This document shows positions 52,145-61,258 of a DNA stretch of 61,879 nucleotides, piece by piece. Source of the DNA: Clostridia bacterium (GTDB lineage: Bacteria; Bacillota_A; Clostridia; Oscillospirales; CAG-272); contig JAFTLD010000004.1 of NCBI GenBank assembly GCA_017452945.1, positions 1 through 61,879 of the forward strand. Direction: 5' to 3'. Numbering within the stretch: position 1 is the stretch's first letter; every line of letters starts with the position of its first letter. The position numbers were made by a program, and so were the translations under genes. The notes under the pieces are model-generated. The model had not been told where the DNA came from. It worked only from the letters and a program-made list of their open reading frames with translations, and made no database searches.

Positions 52145-54685
52145 ATGAACAGAAATTTCAGATCCGTTCTTACAATGGCTGTGTGTCTGGTTCTGGTCGC
52201 TCTGATGATCGCAAGCTGCGGTTCCAAGCAGGAACCCCCTGTAGAGCAGGTTGTGCTGAAGCAGGCAGAGTATAATACCACTACTTCCACCATGCCCAGT
52301 AACTGGAACGAGCTGACGTATCAGGACAACAATGATACTCAGATCATGAGCTACATTGGTTCTTCCTTCTTCGATTACGACTATAAGTTCGAGAACGATG
52401 AGAAGTACAATGCAGACGGCTCTATCAACAAGGACGCAATCGTTCCCGGTGCGTACACCACCAACTACTCCGCAGCTACCAAGCTTGAGGACGTTACCTC
52501 TCTGGTTGATGCTAAGTGGGGCTACACCGATGCTCAGAAGGCAGAGGGCGGCTATGCTTGGAAGATCACCCTGCGTGACGACCTGAAGTGGGATGATGGC
52601 ACCGCTATCACCGCTGAGGACTTTGTATGGACCATGAAGCAGGTTCTGGACCCCGAGTTCATGAACTACCGTGCAAACACCTACTATGACACCCTCAGAA
52701 TCAAGAACTCCAAGCAGTACTTCTTCCAGAACACGGAAGGCACCTACGAGACTGTTGCAAGCCTGGGCTATGCAAGCAACCAGGAAGCAATTGACGCAGG
52801 CAACAAGCTGTATGTTAACCTCTTCAACATGTGGGGCGCTGCAGGCTACACCGATGAGAACGGCAACACCGCTCCCGAGTGGGCTGCAATTGACGACGAG
52901 ACTGTATACGCTAACGCTGACGGCTCCGACTACATTTCCGGTAAGCTGCTGTGGGACAACTATGCAGCTTACACCGAAGTTGGCGTAGGCGCAGGCTATG
53001 ACGCTGCTATCTACGTAATCAACGAGAACCGTGACGTTGCTTGGGAAACCGTAGGTATCTACGCTGAGGGCAACGCTATCGTGATCTGCCTTGACAAGAC
53101 CTACTCCTTCCTCAGAGACGACGGCAGCCTGTCCGTATGGGCTCCCTACTATCTCTCCAGCCTGCCTCTGGTACACCAGGCTAAGTACGACGCTAACAGA
53201 GTAGCTCCCGCTGACGGTGCAACCCTGTGGACCTCCACCTACAACTCCTCTCTCGAGTCCACCGCTTCTTGGGGCCCCTACAAGCTGACCCAGTTTGAGG
53301 CAGGTTCTCACTACAAGCTCGAGAAGAACGAGAACTGGTACGGTTGGAACATGGAAGAGTACAAGAACCAGTACAACGTTACCGCTATCAACTGCCGTAA
53401 GGTTGAAGAATTCGCTACCAAGTGGATGGGCTTCCTGAACGGCACCTACGACGACGCTTCTCTGCAGACTGAGAACGTTGGCGAATACCTCGACTCCAAG
53501 TACGTTTACTTCACCTCTACTTCTACCGGTACCTTCGGTATGCAGCTGTACTCCAACCTTTCTGTTCTTAAGGAAAGCGACAACAACAACGGTATTCTGG
53601 CTATCCAGGAATTCCGTCATGCATTCAACCTCGGTCTGAACAGAAGTGATATCGTTGAAAAGATCTGGCCCGGTACTGCAGTTCCTTGCTTCGGTCTGAT
53701 CAACGTTGCTTACTACTATGATATCGAAAACGCTCCCGACCTTGCAGACGGTGGTCAGTACCGTAACACCAAGACTGCAAAAGAGGGTATCCTCCGTGCA
53801 TACGGCTTCACTCAGAACGCAGACGGCACTTGGACCAGCGGCGCTCTGACCAACCTTTCCACTGATGATGCTTACGACGCTCTGACCGGTTACAACCCTG
53901 AGCTTGCTAAGCAGAAGATGCAGGAAGCTATCGACATCCTGCTCGCTAACCCCGAGGAGTATGGCTACGATTCCTCCAAGAACATCACTCTGGTTTACGG
54001 TTCTTCCGTAGATAACGACAAGCAGAGATTCAGAGCTGAATACCTCCAGGGTATTCTGGACGGCCTGACCGAAGGCACTGAACTGCAGGACAAGATCGAC
54101 GTTGTATTCGACGCATCTGCAGGTTCTGAGTGGGCTAACGCATTCCGTACCGGCCAGACTCAGATCGGCTTCGGCTACGGCTTCTCCGGTAACGCATTCA
54201 ACCCCTTCGATATCATCGGCGCATTCGTTAACCCCGATGACTCCCTGAACTACCACATGTACTGGGATACCGGTGCTATCGACATGACTCTGACCATGCC
54301 TGCAGGCGACTACGAGGGCGCTGGCCAGGAAATCACCATGACTGTTCAGAACTGGTACTACTGCCTGAACGGTCTTGCAGAGACTGAGGGCCAGGCTAAG
54401 ACCTACAACTGGAGCGAAGGTTATGCTCCTGTTGAGGCAAGACTGATGATCCTCTCCGCTCTGGAAGAGCTGACCATCAAGGAGTCCCGTTCCGTAATGC
54501 TGATCGCTGACGGCGGCGGATCCTTCCTGGGCGCTAAGTTCTCTTACTTCTCTGAGGATGAGCACACCTTCATGGGCTTCGGTGGTCTGAGATACATCGA
54601 AGTTAACTACACCGATGCTGAGTGGGCTGATTTCGTTGCTGCTAACAACAACGACCTGTCCGCAGAGTACAAGAAGTCCGAATAA
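52145..54685 (+). CDS. oppA: Peptide-binding lipoprotein OppA (SBP family 5), second system
   Basis: An 846-residue lipoprotein with lipobox LMIASC (Cys near 25). The family-5 pattern is clear: TTNYSAATKLEDVTSL, KWDDGTAITAEDFVWTMKQ, GPYKLTQFEAGSHYKLEKN, FRHAFNLGLNRSDIVEKIWPG. It is much longer than usual, with inserts around residues 180-270. Codon choice differs visibly from neighbours: Tyr, Asn and Phe are almost always TAC, AAC and TTC, and Ala is often GCT/GCA, as expected for a very highly expressed gene. GGAGG lies 8 nt before the ATG. Hairpins downstream may reduce read-through into oppB. The start MNRNFRS is chosen for its site and signal peptide. Confidence 0.93.
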   Translation: MNRNFRSVLTMAVCLVLVALMIASCGSKQEPPVEQVVLKQAEYNTTTSTMPSNWNELTYQDNNDTQIMSYIGSSFFDYDYKFENDEKYNADGSINKDAIVPGAYTTNYSAATKLEDVTSLVDAKWGYTDAQKAEGGYAWKITLRDDLKWDDGTAITAEDFVWTMKQVLDPEFMNYRANTYYDTLRIKNSKQYFFQNTEGTYETVASLGYASNQEAIDAGNKLYVNLFNMWGAAGYTDENGNTAPEWAAIDDETVYANADGSDYISGKLLWDNYAAYTEVGVGAGYDAAIYVINENRDVAWETVGIYAEGNAIVICLDKTYSFLRDDGSLSVWAPYYLSSLPLVHQAKYDANRVAPADGATLWTSTYNSSLESTASWGPYKLTQFEAGSHYKLEKNENWYGWNMEEYKNQYNVTAINCRKVEEFATKWMGFLNGTYDDASLQTENVGEYLDSKYVYFTSTSTGTFGMQLYSNLSVLKESDNNNGILAIQEFRHAFNLGLNRSDIVEKIWPGTAVPCFGLINVAYYYDIENAPDLADGGQYRNTKTAKEGILRAYGFTQNADGTWTSGALTNLSTDDAYDALTGYNPELAKQKMQEAIDILLANPEEYGYDSSKNITLVYGSSVDNDKQRFRAEYLQGILDGLTEGTELQDKIDVVFDASAGSEWANAFRTGQTQIGFGYGFSGNAFNPFDIIGAFVNPDDSLNYHMYWDTGAIDMTLTMPAGDYEGAGQEITMTVQNWYYCLNGLAETEGQAKTYNWSEGYAPVEARLMILSALEELTIKESRSVMLIADGGGSFLGAKFSYFSEDEHTFMGFGGLRYIEVNYTDAEWADFVAANNNDLSAEYKKSE

Positions 54686-54722
54686 TTGTTGAATAACTGA
54701 TTATTCAGATATTTAATACCTA

Positions 54723-54766
54723 ATGCAAACGGCGGTGAGCCAAAAAACGCTCACCGCTGATTTGCA
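54723..54766 (+). terminator. Hairpin after oppA (attenuator-type terminator)
   Basis: A 9-bp perfect stem GCGGTGAGC / GCTCACCGC with an 8-nt loop, extended by TGCAAA/TTTGCA. No long T-tract follows, so it probably stabilises the oppA message and lets only part of transcription continue to oppB. Confidence 0.65.
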
Positions 54767-54909
54767 TCTTTATAAGAAAGTCATAAAAGTCCCGTATCCC
54801 CCAAAAAAAGACGATAAATACTTTTGAAAGACGGCTAACGGGCCGCTTTATTCGGTAAATATAGCGAGAATTATGAAAAAATCACGTCGCTTTGGACGTG
54901 TTAGTTTAG

Positions 54910-55038
54910 CCGAAGAGAACAGTGTAACCTCGGTTTCTTCGGATATAGCCAAGGAGAATCGAACTCATGCAGATGCTGAGATCGATCGTGTGAGTTCGGC
55001 TCTCTTTGGCTATGATGTATTGGCCGTTTGCGCACGGC
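54910..55038 (+). other. Hairpin-rich intercistronic region
   Basis: Three further hairpins in a row: 54910-54942 (CCGAAGA base), 54945-55013 (ATAGCCAAGGAGA and CGAACTCA pairing with TGAGTTCG and TCTCTTTGGCTAT, about 21 pairs), and 55021-55038 (GGCCGT/ACGGCC followed by TTTG). A 69-codon frame crosses the region but lacks a ribosome binding site. Apart from hairpins I see nothing in this 430-bp gap. Confidence 0.6.
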
Positions 55039-55115
55039 CTTTGTATAGTGCAACGGGCTTTTTCAAAGCTCAAAAACCATGAACGCGAAAACAACAAAAC
55101 AGAGGAGAAAAACCT

Positions 55116-56123
55116 ATGTATATGTTTAAATATGTGACGAAGCGTTTGGGCTTGATGCTGTTCACGTTCCTCATCATCTTTACGATGTGCTTTGTGCTGA
55201 TCAAGCTTTTGCCCATTCCTACGAATGCGCTTCCGGGTCAAGACCCGAAAATCGTCATGGCAGTCCTTGAGGGAAGAGGTTGGATCACCAACATTCAAGA
55301 AGGAGCCAACGGCACCTTCACTTATGACAGAGTACCGATCCTGATCCAGTACGGTACGTATATCAAGAGAATCGTTACCCAAGGTGACTTCGGTATCGTA
55401 ACCACGTACGGTGAGTATCTTGGTATGAATATCTGGAAGGTATTTACCAGCCATCTGCCCCCCACAATTTTGATCAACATCTATTCCTCTCTGATCGGTG
55501 TACCGATTGGCTTGGGATTGGGTATTTTGGCTGCGCTTAAAAAGAACAAGTGGCAGGACCAGGTCATCAATATATTTATTATCTTGCTGATCTCTCTGCC
55601 GTCTATCGTTTTGGCGCTGCTGATCCAGTACGTGTTCTGCTTCAGACTTGGTTGGTTCCCGCTGGTCATGTCTGAGAGTGACGCGTATTTCACTTGGCCT
55701 GTATTCAAGTCAATGCTTCCGGCGGTGTTCGCACTCTGCCTTGGCTCGATCGCAGGTTACGCACGTTATACCCGTGCGGAGCTTTCCGAGGTTCTGACCG
55801 GTGAATTTATGCTTCTGGCGAGAACAAAGGGTCTGACCAAGCGTCAGGCGATCTTCCGCCATGCAATGCGTAATTCCATGGTCGTTATCTTCCCCTCTAT
55901 CCTGAGTGAGTTCATTTCCGTTCTCTCCGGTTCTCTGATCATTGAGAAAATGTTCGGTATCAACGGTGTGGGCGGACTTTACCTGAACTCGATCACATTC
56001 CAGGATTACGATTTCTTTATGCTGCTTTCGGGCTTCTATACTCTGGTCAGCCTGACAGCCGGCATTGTCATTGACATAAGCTACGGCATTATTGACCCGA
56101 GAATCAGAATGGGGGCGAAGTAA
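55116..56123 (+). CDS. oppB: Oligopeptide ABC transporter permease OppB, second system
   Basis: A 335-residue permease starting MYMFKYVTKRLGLMLFTFL, with an extracytoplasmic segment (about 30-105) before the next helices. The EAA loop is LLARTKGLTKRQAIFRHAMR, and the end is GIIDPRIRMG. It forms the channel with OppC. GGAG lies 8 nt upstream. It is 2 bp from oppC. Confidence 0.93.
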   Translation: MYMFKYVTKRLGLMLFTFLIIFTMCFVLIKLLPIPTNALPGQDPKIVMAVLEGRGWITNIQEGANGTFTYDRVPILIQYGTYIKRIVTQGDFGIVTTYGEYLGMNIWKVFTSHLPPTILINIYSSLIGVPIGLGLGILAALKKNKWQDQVINIFIILLISLPSIVLALLIQYVFCFRLGWFPLVMSESDAYFTWPVFKSMLPAVFALCLGSIAGYARYTRAELSEVLTGEFMLLARTKGLTKRQAIFRHAMRNSMVVIFPSILSEFISVLSGSLIIEKMFGINGVGGLYLNSITFQDYDFFMLLSGFYTLVSLTAGIVIDISYGIIDPRIRMGAK

Positions 56124-56125
56124 GT

Positions 56126-57820
56126 ATGGCAAACACAATCAATCAATACCAAAACATCCCCGCTGAAAAGTTCCAATTTGCAAAGAGAACTGACCTTTCT
56201 CACGACAAAAAGTTTGACACAAAGCCTGTCAGCTATTGGCAGGGCGCTTTCCGTCGTTTTGCTAAGAATAAGGGTGCCGTTGTTGGCGGTATCGTTATTC
56301 TTTTCCTGGTGCTGTTTGCTATCATTGCACCTTTCTTTACGCCCTTCACGCCCGAGTATTACGATATGACTTATGCGTACATGTCTCCCAAGTCGGGGCT
56401 GTTTGAGGATCTCGGCATCAATTTCTGGGATGGCGGCAGAGTCAAGGATACCAACCGTCTTGGCTATCTGAAGGACCTTGCACTTGAGCAGGAAACCGGC
56501 AGAGACGTCATTAAGGGCGACGTAGAGGTTTCCGAGGACGGTTCGGGTTACGTTTACCGTTACGATACCTACTACGGTGTAGGCTTTGGTAAGTATAAGG
56601 AGATCTCCGCGCAGGAATTCGCGGATATTCAGGAATATCAGAACAGAACCGGCAGACAGGTGCTTTATCCTGTTGTCAAGAGCTCTGACAGACCTACTCA
56701 CCAAAAGAATAAGTATGACGCTAACATTTACTACAAAGTAGAGAATCCCGCTGCTGCTACCGTTCGTCCCGAGCTGGACGAGAACGGCAACATTGTTCCC
56801 AACTACTGGAAATATGAAGAAGGTAAGGCTTCCTCTAACGTTGTTGCGTACAATTCTCTCAGAATTGAAGGCGAAGACGGTGTTACCGAGTTGGTTACTG
56901 CAGTCGATGAAAACGGCAACGCACTCAGAGATGAAAACGGTAAGGTCATCAAGGAAGAGAAGACCTACTACTATGTCTACGGTGTACAGCTGCCCAGTAC
57001 CATTGAGGTCAGAGTGGAGTACTATGAGTACTACACCTATCTGCACTCTGAGGTGAAGGGGGACGGCATCGGTGAGCCTATGTTCTGGTTCGGTACTACT
57101 GATACCGGTAAGGATATCTTTGCCTGCCTTGCATACGGTGCAAGATTCTCGTTCATCTTTGCATCCATCGTTGCAATCGTAAACTTTGTAGTTGGTGTGA
57201 TTTGGGGTTCCATTTCGGGTTATTTTGGCGGTAAGCTCGACCTTGCTATGGAGAGATTCTGCGAAATTCTCGGATCCGTTCCTTCCATGATCATTATCAC
57301 GCTGCTGAAATATCATATGGGTGCATTCATACTGGAGCACGCTCTATATAAGCTGGTGGATATCCAAAGTGCACTGGTTCTGTTTATTGCATTCTTTGCA
57401 ACGGGCTGGATCGGCATGGCGGGCAGAACGCGTATGCAGTTCTACCGCTTCAAGAATCAGGAGTACGTGCTGGCGGCAAGAACGCTGGGCGCAGGAGATG
57501 CGAGAATCATGTTCAAGCATATCTTCCCCAACGGCATCGGTACCATTGTAACCAGCGTTGCTTTGGTCATTCCTTCTATGATCTATTCGGAAACCAGCCT
57601 TTCTTACCTGGGTATTATTAACCTTGAGGCAGGTAACCTGACCAGTGTCGGTACGCTGATCAACGCAGGACAAAAGGCGTTTGCAACGGGTGAATTCTAC
57701 AGAGCTTACGTAGCCCTGTTCCCCTGCGCATTCTTAGTGCTGTTGATGCTCAGCTTTAACCTGTTCGGTAACGGTCTGAGAGACGCGTTCAACCCGTCGC
57801 TCAGAGGATCGGAGGAGTAA
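56126..57820 (+). CDS. oppC: Oligopeptide permease OppC with large extracytoplasmic insertion
   Basis: A 564-residue permease against the usual 300-350. A cytoplasmic N-terminus and TM1 (about 51-73) are followed by about 245 residues predicted outside, beta-rich and with many Tyr/Asp/Glu, before the conserved TTDTGKDIFACLAYGARFSF. The remaining five helices and the EAA loop (EYVLAARTLGAGDARIMFKH) are normal, as is the ending NLFGNGLRDAFNPSLRG. The insertion faces the OppA side of the membrane, so it may help receive substrate or OppA. The start follows the oppB stop by 2 bp; its ribosome binding site is weak. Confidence 0.92.
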   Translation: MANTINQYQNIPAEKFQFAKRTDLSHDKKFDTKPVSYWQGAFRRFAKNKGAVVGGIVILFLVLFAIIAPFFTPFTPEYYDMTYAYMSPKSGLFEDLGINFWDGGRVKDTNRLGYLKDLALEQETGRDVIKGDVEVSEDGSGYVYRYDTYYGVGFGKYKEISAQEFADIQEYQNRTGRQVLYPVVKSSDRPTHQKNKYDANIYYKVENPAAATVRPELDENGNIVPNYWKYEEGKASSNVVAYNSLRIEGEDGVTELVTAVDENGNALRDENGKVIKEEKTYYYVYGVQLPSTIEVRVEYYEYYTYLHSEVKGDGIGEPMFWFGTTDTGKDIFACLAYGARFSFIFASIVAIVNFVVGVIWGSISGYFGGKLDLAMERFCEILGSVPSMIIITLLKYHMGAFILEHALYKLVDIQSALVLFIAFFATGWIGMAGRTRMQFYRFKNQEYVLAARTLGAGDARIMFKHIFPNGIGTIVTSVALVIPSMIYSETSLSYLGIINLEAGNLTSVGTLINAGQKAFATGEFYRAYVALFPCAFLVLLMLSFNLFGNGLRDAFNPSLRGSEE

Positions 57821-57822
57821 TC

Positions 57823-59991
57823 ATGGAAAAAGAAATTAAACTGTCAGTGAATAATTTGAAGGTCTCTTTCCGTACGGATGGAGGCAAGGTACAGGCAGTG
57901 CGTGAGATTTCCTTCGACCTTTACAAGGGCGAAACGCTGGCAATCGTAGGTGAATCCGGCTCGGGTAAGTCGGTAACCTCCAAGGCCATCATGGGTATTT
58001 CCGCAGTGAACGCCATCTATGAGGGTGGCGAGATCCTGTACGACGGACAGGACCTTGTCCGTATTCCCGAAGAGGAGATGCATAAGCTGCGCGGTGACAA
58101 GATCGCTATGATCTTCCAGGATCCGCTTTCCTCGCTCAACCCTATCATGCGCATCGGTAAACAGATCACCGAGGCCATGCTGTTAAAGAACAAGGCTAAC
58201 CGTAAGGAAGGCCGCGAAACCTTTAACAAAACACTGATGTCTTTGTCCGGCATGATGAAGAAGGCGATTGCAGAAGGTGCAAAGACCGACAAGACTGCCG
58301 CTGACGTGGATCAGTATATCAAAACTTTTGATAACTTCAACATCAAGTCCATTGAGCTGGAAAACAGCTATATGGATTCTCGCACCGCGGCCGAGGAAAT
58401 GATCGCAATGATCGAGGATTTCCTCTTCCTGGTCGAAAAGAAGCAAAAGATCGACGTTGGTGCAAAGCTGAAGGCAATCTCGCGCAAGCTGGAGGTTGTG
58501 AACGATAAGTATTTCACCGCCAAGTATGACGCTGCCCTTAAGACGCACAAAGCAGATATGGTTTCGGCATTGCGCAATAAATCTGTAGCCTCTGCACAGA
58601 CCATAAAGGCTCTGGAGTCGCTTAAGACGACTGCACAGGATATGATCGCGCAGACTCCGTATAATTTCTTCAGAATTGGCTATTATCTGTATAAGAATCC
58701 TACCGTTGATCTGAGCAAGATGCCTGCCGAGGAGGCAAACGAAATTTCTTACAAGTTCCTCATGGAGGACTTTATGAATTCGTTTATTGCCCTTGAAAAG
58801 CTCGCAGTTGCATATTCGGCAAATAAGACGCTGGAAAACAAGAAGACTGCGATCAAGGAGCTGCAAAAGACCATCGAGTTCTTTAAGGCAGGAAACTTTA
58901 CTTCTGCTGATGCAGACAATGCATGCAAGAGCGTTACCAGAGCGGTTCTTGCCTCAATCGATCCCCTTGAAACCGTCAAGGATAATGTTGCGTACACCTT
59001 TGGTGGCGCACTGGAGAGAGAGATCGAGAAGTATTTCTTCTATATCAAGAACAATCCCAAGGAAGAGGCACGCTTTGCAAAGCAGACCGCAAAGAGAGAG
59101 GCTTTGCTTGCCAGGGGCAAGAAGGTAGAGTGGACTGTCGTTCCCAAGTCTGTCATTGAGCCCGAAGAGCAGATCGGCACCATCATCTCGGTCATGACGC
59201 GCGTCATGAAGAAGTTCGAGGCAGATGTGGAGCATGCAGCAAACATTGATTTTGATAAGCGCTGCATTGAGATCATCGACTATCTCAAGGAAAAGGCATC
59301 CCAGGTCGTTTTCAAGCTGACCAAGCGTATTGCCAAGGAAAGAGCGATCAAGCTTATGGAAGAGGTTGGTATTCCCGAAGCAAGAATGCGTTACCGTCAG
59401 TATCCGTTCGAATTCTCCGGCGGTATGCGTCAGCGTATCGTAATCGCGATCGCGCTGTCGGCTAACCCCGATATTCTGATTTGTGACGAGCCTACCACAG
59501 CTTTGGACGTAACCATTCAGGCACAGATTCTGGAGCTGATCAACAAGCTCAAGCGTGAGCGTAACCTTTCCATTATCTTCATTACGCATGACCTTGGCGT
59601 TGTTGCAAACATGGCGGACAGAATTGCCGTTATGTATGCAGGTAAGATCGTCGAGTACGGTACTGCGGAAGAGGTGTTCTACAATCCTCAGCATCCCTAC
59701 ACCTGGGCACTGCTGGCCTCCATGCCTGACCTGGATACCAATGAAAAGCTTGACGCGATCCCCGGAACTCCTCCGAACATGATCTATCCTCCCGTTGGAG
59801 ATGCTTTTGCGGAAAGAAACAAGTATGCAATGGAGATCGACTTCGAAATGCAGCCGCCCATGTATCAGGTTTCTCCCACGCACTATGCTGCAACTTGGTT
59901 GCTGCATCCCAACGCACCCAAGGTAGAAAGACCCAAGATCATTACCGAGCGTATCAATAGAATGAAGGAAAGAGGTGGCAACAATGGATAA
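57823..59991 (+). CDS. oppD: Oligopeptide transporter ATPase OppD with very large internal insertion
   Basis: A 722-residue ATPase, twice normal length. Walker A GESGSGKS (about 43-50) and Q-loop FQDPLSSLNP (about 97) are followed, instead of the usual about 55 residues, by about 430 residues before the signature SGGMRQR (about 531). Walker [12 protein letters not shown], switch THDL and the OppD C-terminal extension follow, but the usual cysteine cluster of that extension is absent. The inserted region (about 125-505) is almost wholly helical and charged, with no recognised domain. All catalytic motifs are intact and the reading frame is unbroken, so this is a real insertion and not an assembly fusion. 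Confidence 0.92.
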   Translation: MEKEIKLSVNNLKVSFRTDGGKVQAVREISFDLYKGETLAIVGESGSGKSVTSKAIMGISAVNAIYEGGEILYDGQDLVRIPEEEMHKLRGDKIAMIFQDPLSSLNPIMRIGKQITEAMLLKNKANRKEGRETFNKTLMSLSGMMKKAIAEGAKTDKTAADVDQYIKTFDNFNIKSIELENSYMDSRTAAEEMIAMIEDFLFLVEKKQKIDVGAKLKAISRKLEVVNDKYFTAKYDAALKTHKADMVSALRNKSVASAQTIKALESLKTTAQDMIAQTPYNFFRIGYYLYKNPTVDLSKMPAEEANEISYKFLMEDFMNSFIALEKLAVAYSANKTLENKKTAIKELQKTIEFFKAGNFTSADADNACKSVTRAVLASIDPLETVKDNVAYTFGGALEREIEKYFFYIKNNPKEEARFAKQTAKREALLARGKKVEWTVVPKSVIEPEEQIGTIISVMTRVMKKFEADVEHAANIDFDKRCIEIIDYLKEKASQVVFKLTKRIAKERAIKLMEEVGIPEARMRYRQYPFEFSGGMRQRIVIAIALSANPDILICDEPTTALDVTIQAQILELINKLKRERNLSIIFITHDLGVVANMADRIAVMYAGKIVEYGTAEEVFYNPQHPYTWALLASMPDLDTNEKLDAIPGTPPNMIYPPVGDAFAERNKYAMEIDFEMQPPMYQVSPTHYAATWLLHPNAPKVERPKIITERINRMKERGGNNG

Positions 59992-61252
59992 GCAGAACCA
60001 AGAAGTATTGCTGAAGGTAGACCATCTTTGCCAGTATTTCCGTCTGGGACGCAAGGATCTTAAGGCAGTTGATGACATCAGCTTTGAGATCAGAAAGGGT
60101 GAGACCTTCGGTCTTGTAGGCGAGTCCGGTTGCGGTAAGACCACAACAGGCCGTTCCATTATCAAGTTGTATGACATTACCTCGGGTAACGTATATTTTA
60201 AGGGACAGAGAATCGGTGCAGGTACGCGCTCCTATAAGGATGCGATTGTCGCTGCTCGTGCAGATGCCAAAAAGAAGATCAACGCTCTGAAGGCTGACAA
60301 GGCCGCAGATCCTGCGCACGTTGCAGCTGAGATCGATCAGATCAAGAAAGATCTTGCGAAGACTGTCGCAGAGAACAAGGCACTGATCCGCGATGCTAAA
60401 TCCGATCATAAGGATATTGACAGACAGTATGCTGCTTCTTTGGTCAAGAAACTGGACGAGGAGTATGCAGTTAAGTTTGAAGAGGTTAAGGATGATCAGG
60501 AAAAGCTGGCGGCACTCAAAAAGGAATATACCAACAGACGCCGCGTAGCCAAGAAGAGCAAGCTGATCACGCAGATCCAGATGATCTTCCAGGACCCCAT
60601 CGCATCTCTTGACCCCCGTATGACTGTCCGTGATATCATCGCAGAGGGTCTGATTATCAACGGTATTACCGATAAGGACTATATTAACCAAAAGGTTTAT
60701 GATGTTCTTGAAACGGTCGGCCTGGTTCGTGAGCATGCAGACCGTTACCCCCACGAGTTCTCGGGTGGTCAGCGTCAGCGTATCGGTATTGCAAGATCGG
60801 TCATCATGGAGCCCGAAATGATCATTGCGGACGAGCCTGTTTCGGCACTGGACGTGTCCATTCAGGCACAGGTTATCAACCTGCTCAACGACCTGCGTGA
60901 CAGCAAGGGCCTGACCATTCTGTTCATTGCGCACGACTTGTCTGTCGTTAAGTATTTCTCGGATAGAATCGGTGTTATGTACTTTGGTAAGATGGTAGAG
61001 CTGGCTGATTCGGATGAACTGTTTAAGCACCCCCTGCATCCTTACACCAAGTCACTGCTGTCGGCAATTCCGTTGCCTGACCCGATTTACGAGAAGCAGC
61101 GTGTAAGAATTACCTACAATCCGATTGCAGAGCATGATTATTCGGTAGATACTCCTTCTTTCCGTGAGATCAGCCCCGGACACTTCGTATATTGCAACGA
61201 CGTGGAAGAAATTGAGTACAAGAAGATTGTAAACGGAGAGATTGAAGGTTAA
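59984..61252 (+). CDS. oppF: Oligopeptide transporter ATPase OppF with coiled-coil insertion
   Basis: A 422-residue ATPase. Walker A GESGCGKTT (about 45) is separated from the Q-loop FQDPIASLDP (about 200) by about 155 residues instead of 45-50. The extra roughly 105 residues are a Lys/Ala/Asp-rich segment predicted to be coiled coil. Signature SGGQRQR, Walker B IIADEPVSALD and AHDL switch are normal. ATG 59984 is chosen over an in-frame GTG at 59975 because GAGG lies 8 nt upstream. It overlaps the oppD stop by 8 bp, so the pair is translationally coupled. Confidence 0.92.
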   Translation: MDKQNQEVLLKVDHLCQYFRLGRKDLKAVDDISFEIRKGETFGLVGESGCGKTTTGRSIIKLYDITSGNVYFKGQRIGAGTRSYKDAIVAARADAKKKINALKADKAADPAHVAAEIDQIKKDLAKTVAENKALIRDAKSDHKDIDRQYAASLVKKLDEEYAVKFEEVKDDQEKLAALKKEYTNRRRVAKKSKLITQIQMIFQDPIASLDPRMTVRDIIAEGLIINGITDKDYINQKVYDVLETVGLVREHADRYPHEFSGGQRQRIGIARSVIMEPEMIIADEPVSALDVSIQAQVINLLNDLRDSKGLTILFIAHDLSVVKYFSDRIGVMYFGKMVELADSDELFKHPLHPYTKSLLSAIPLPDPIYEKQRVRITYNPIAEHDYSVDTPSFREISPGHFVYCNDVEEIEYKKIVNGEIEG

Positions 61253-61258
61253 GGTGCA

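Noticed and set aside
54873..55082. 69-codon frame starting MKKSRRFGR between oppA and oppB
   Set aside because: No convincing ribosome binding site, and it runs through several strong hairpins; sequence composition looks non-coding.
57823..59991. OppD as an assembly fusion of two genes
   Set aside because: Motif order is that of one ABC ATPase with a continuous frame and no internal ribosome binding site or start; true insertion is the simpler reading.
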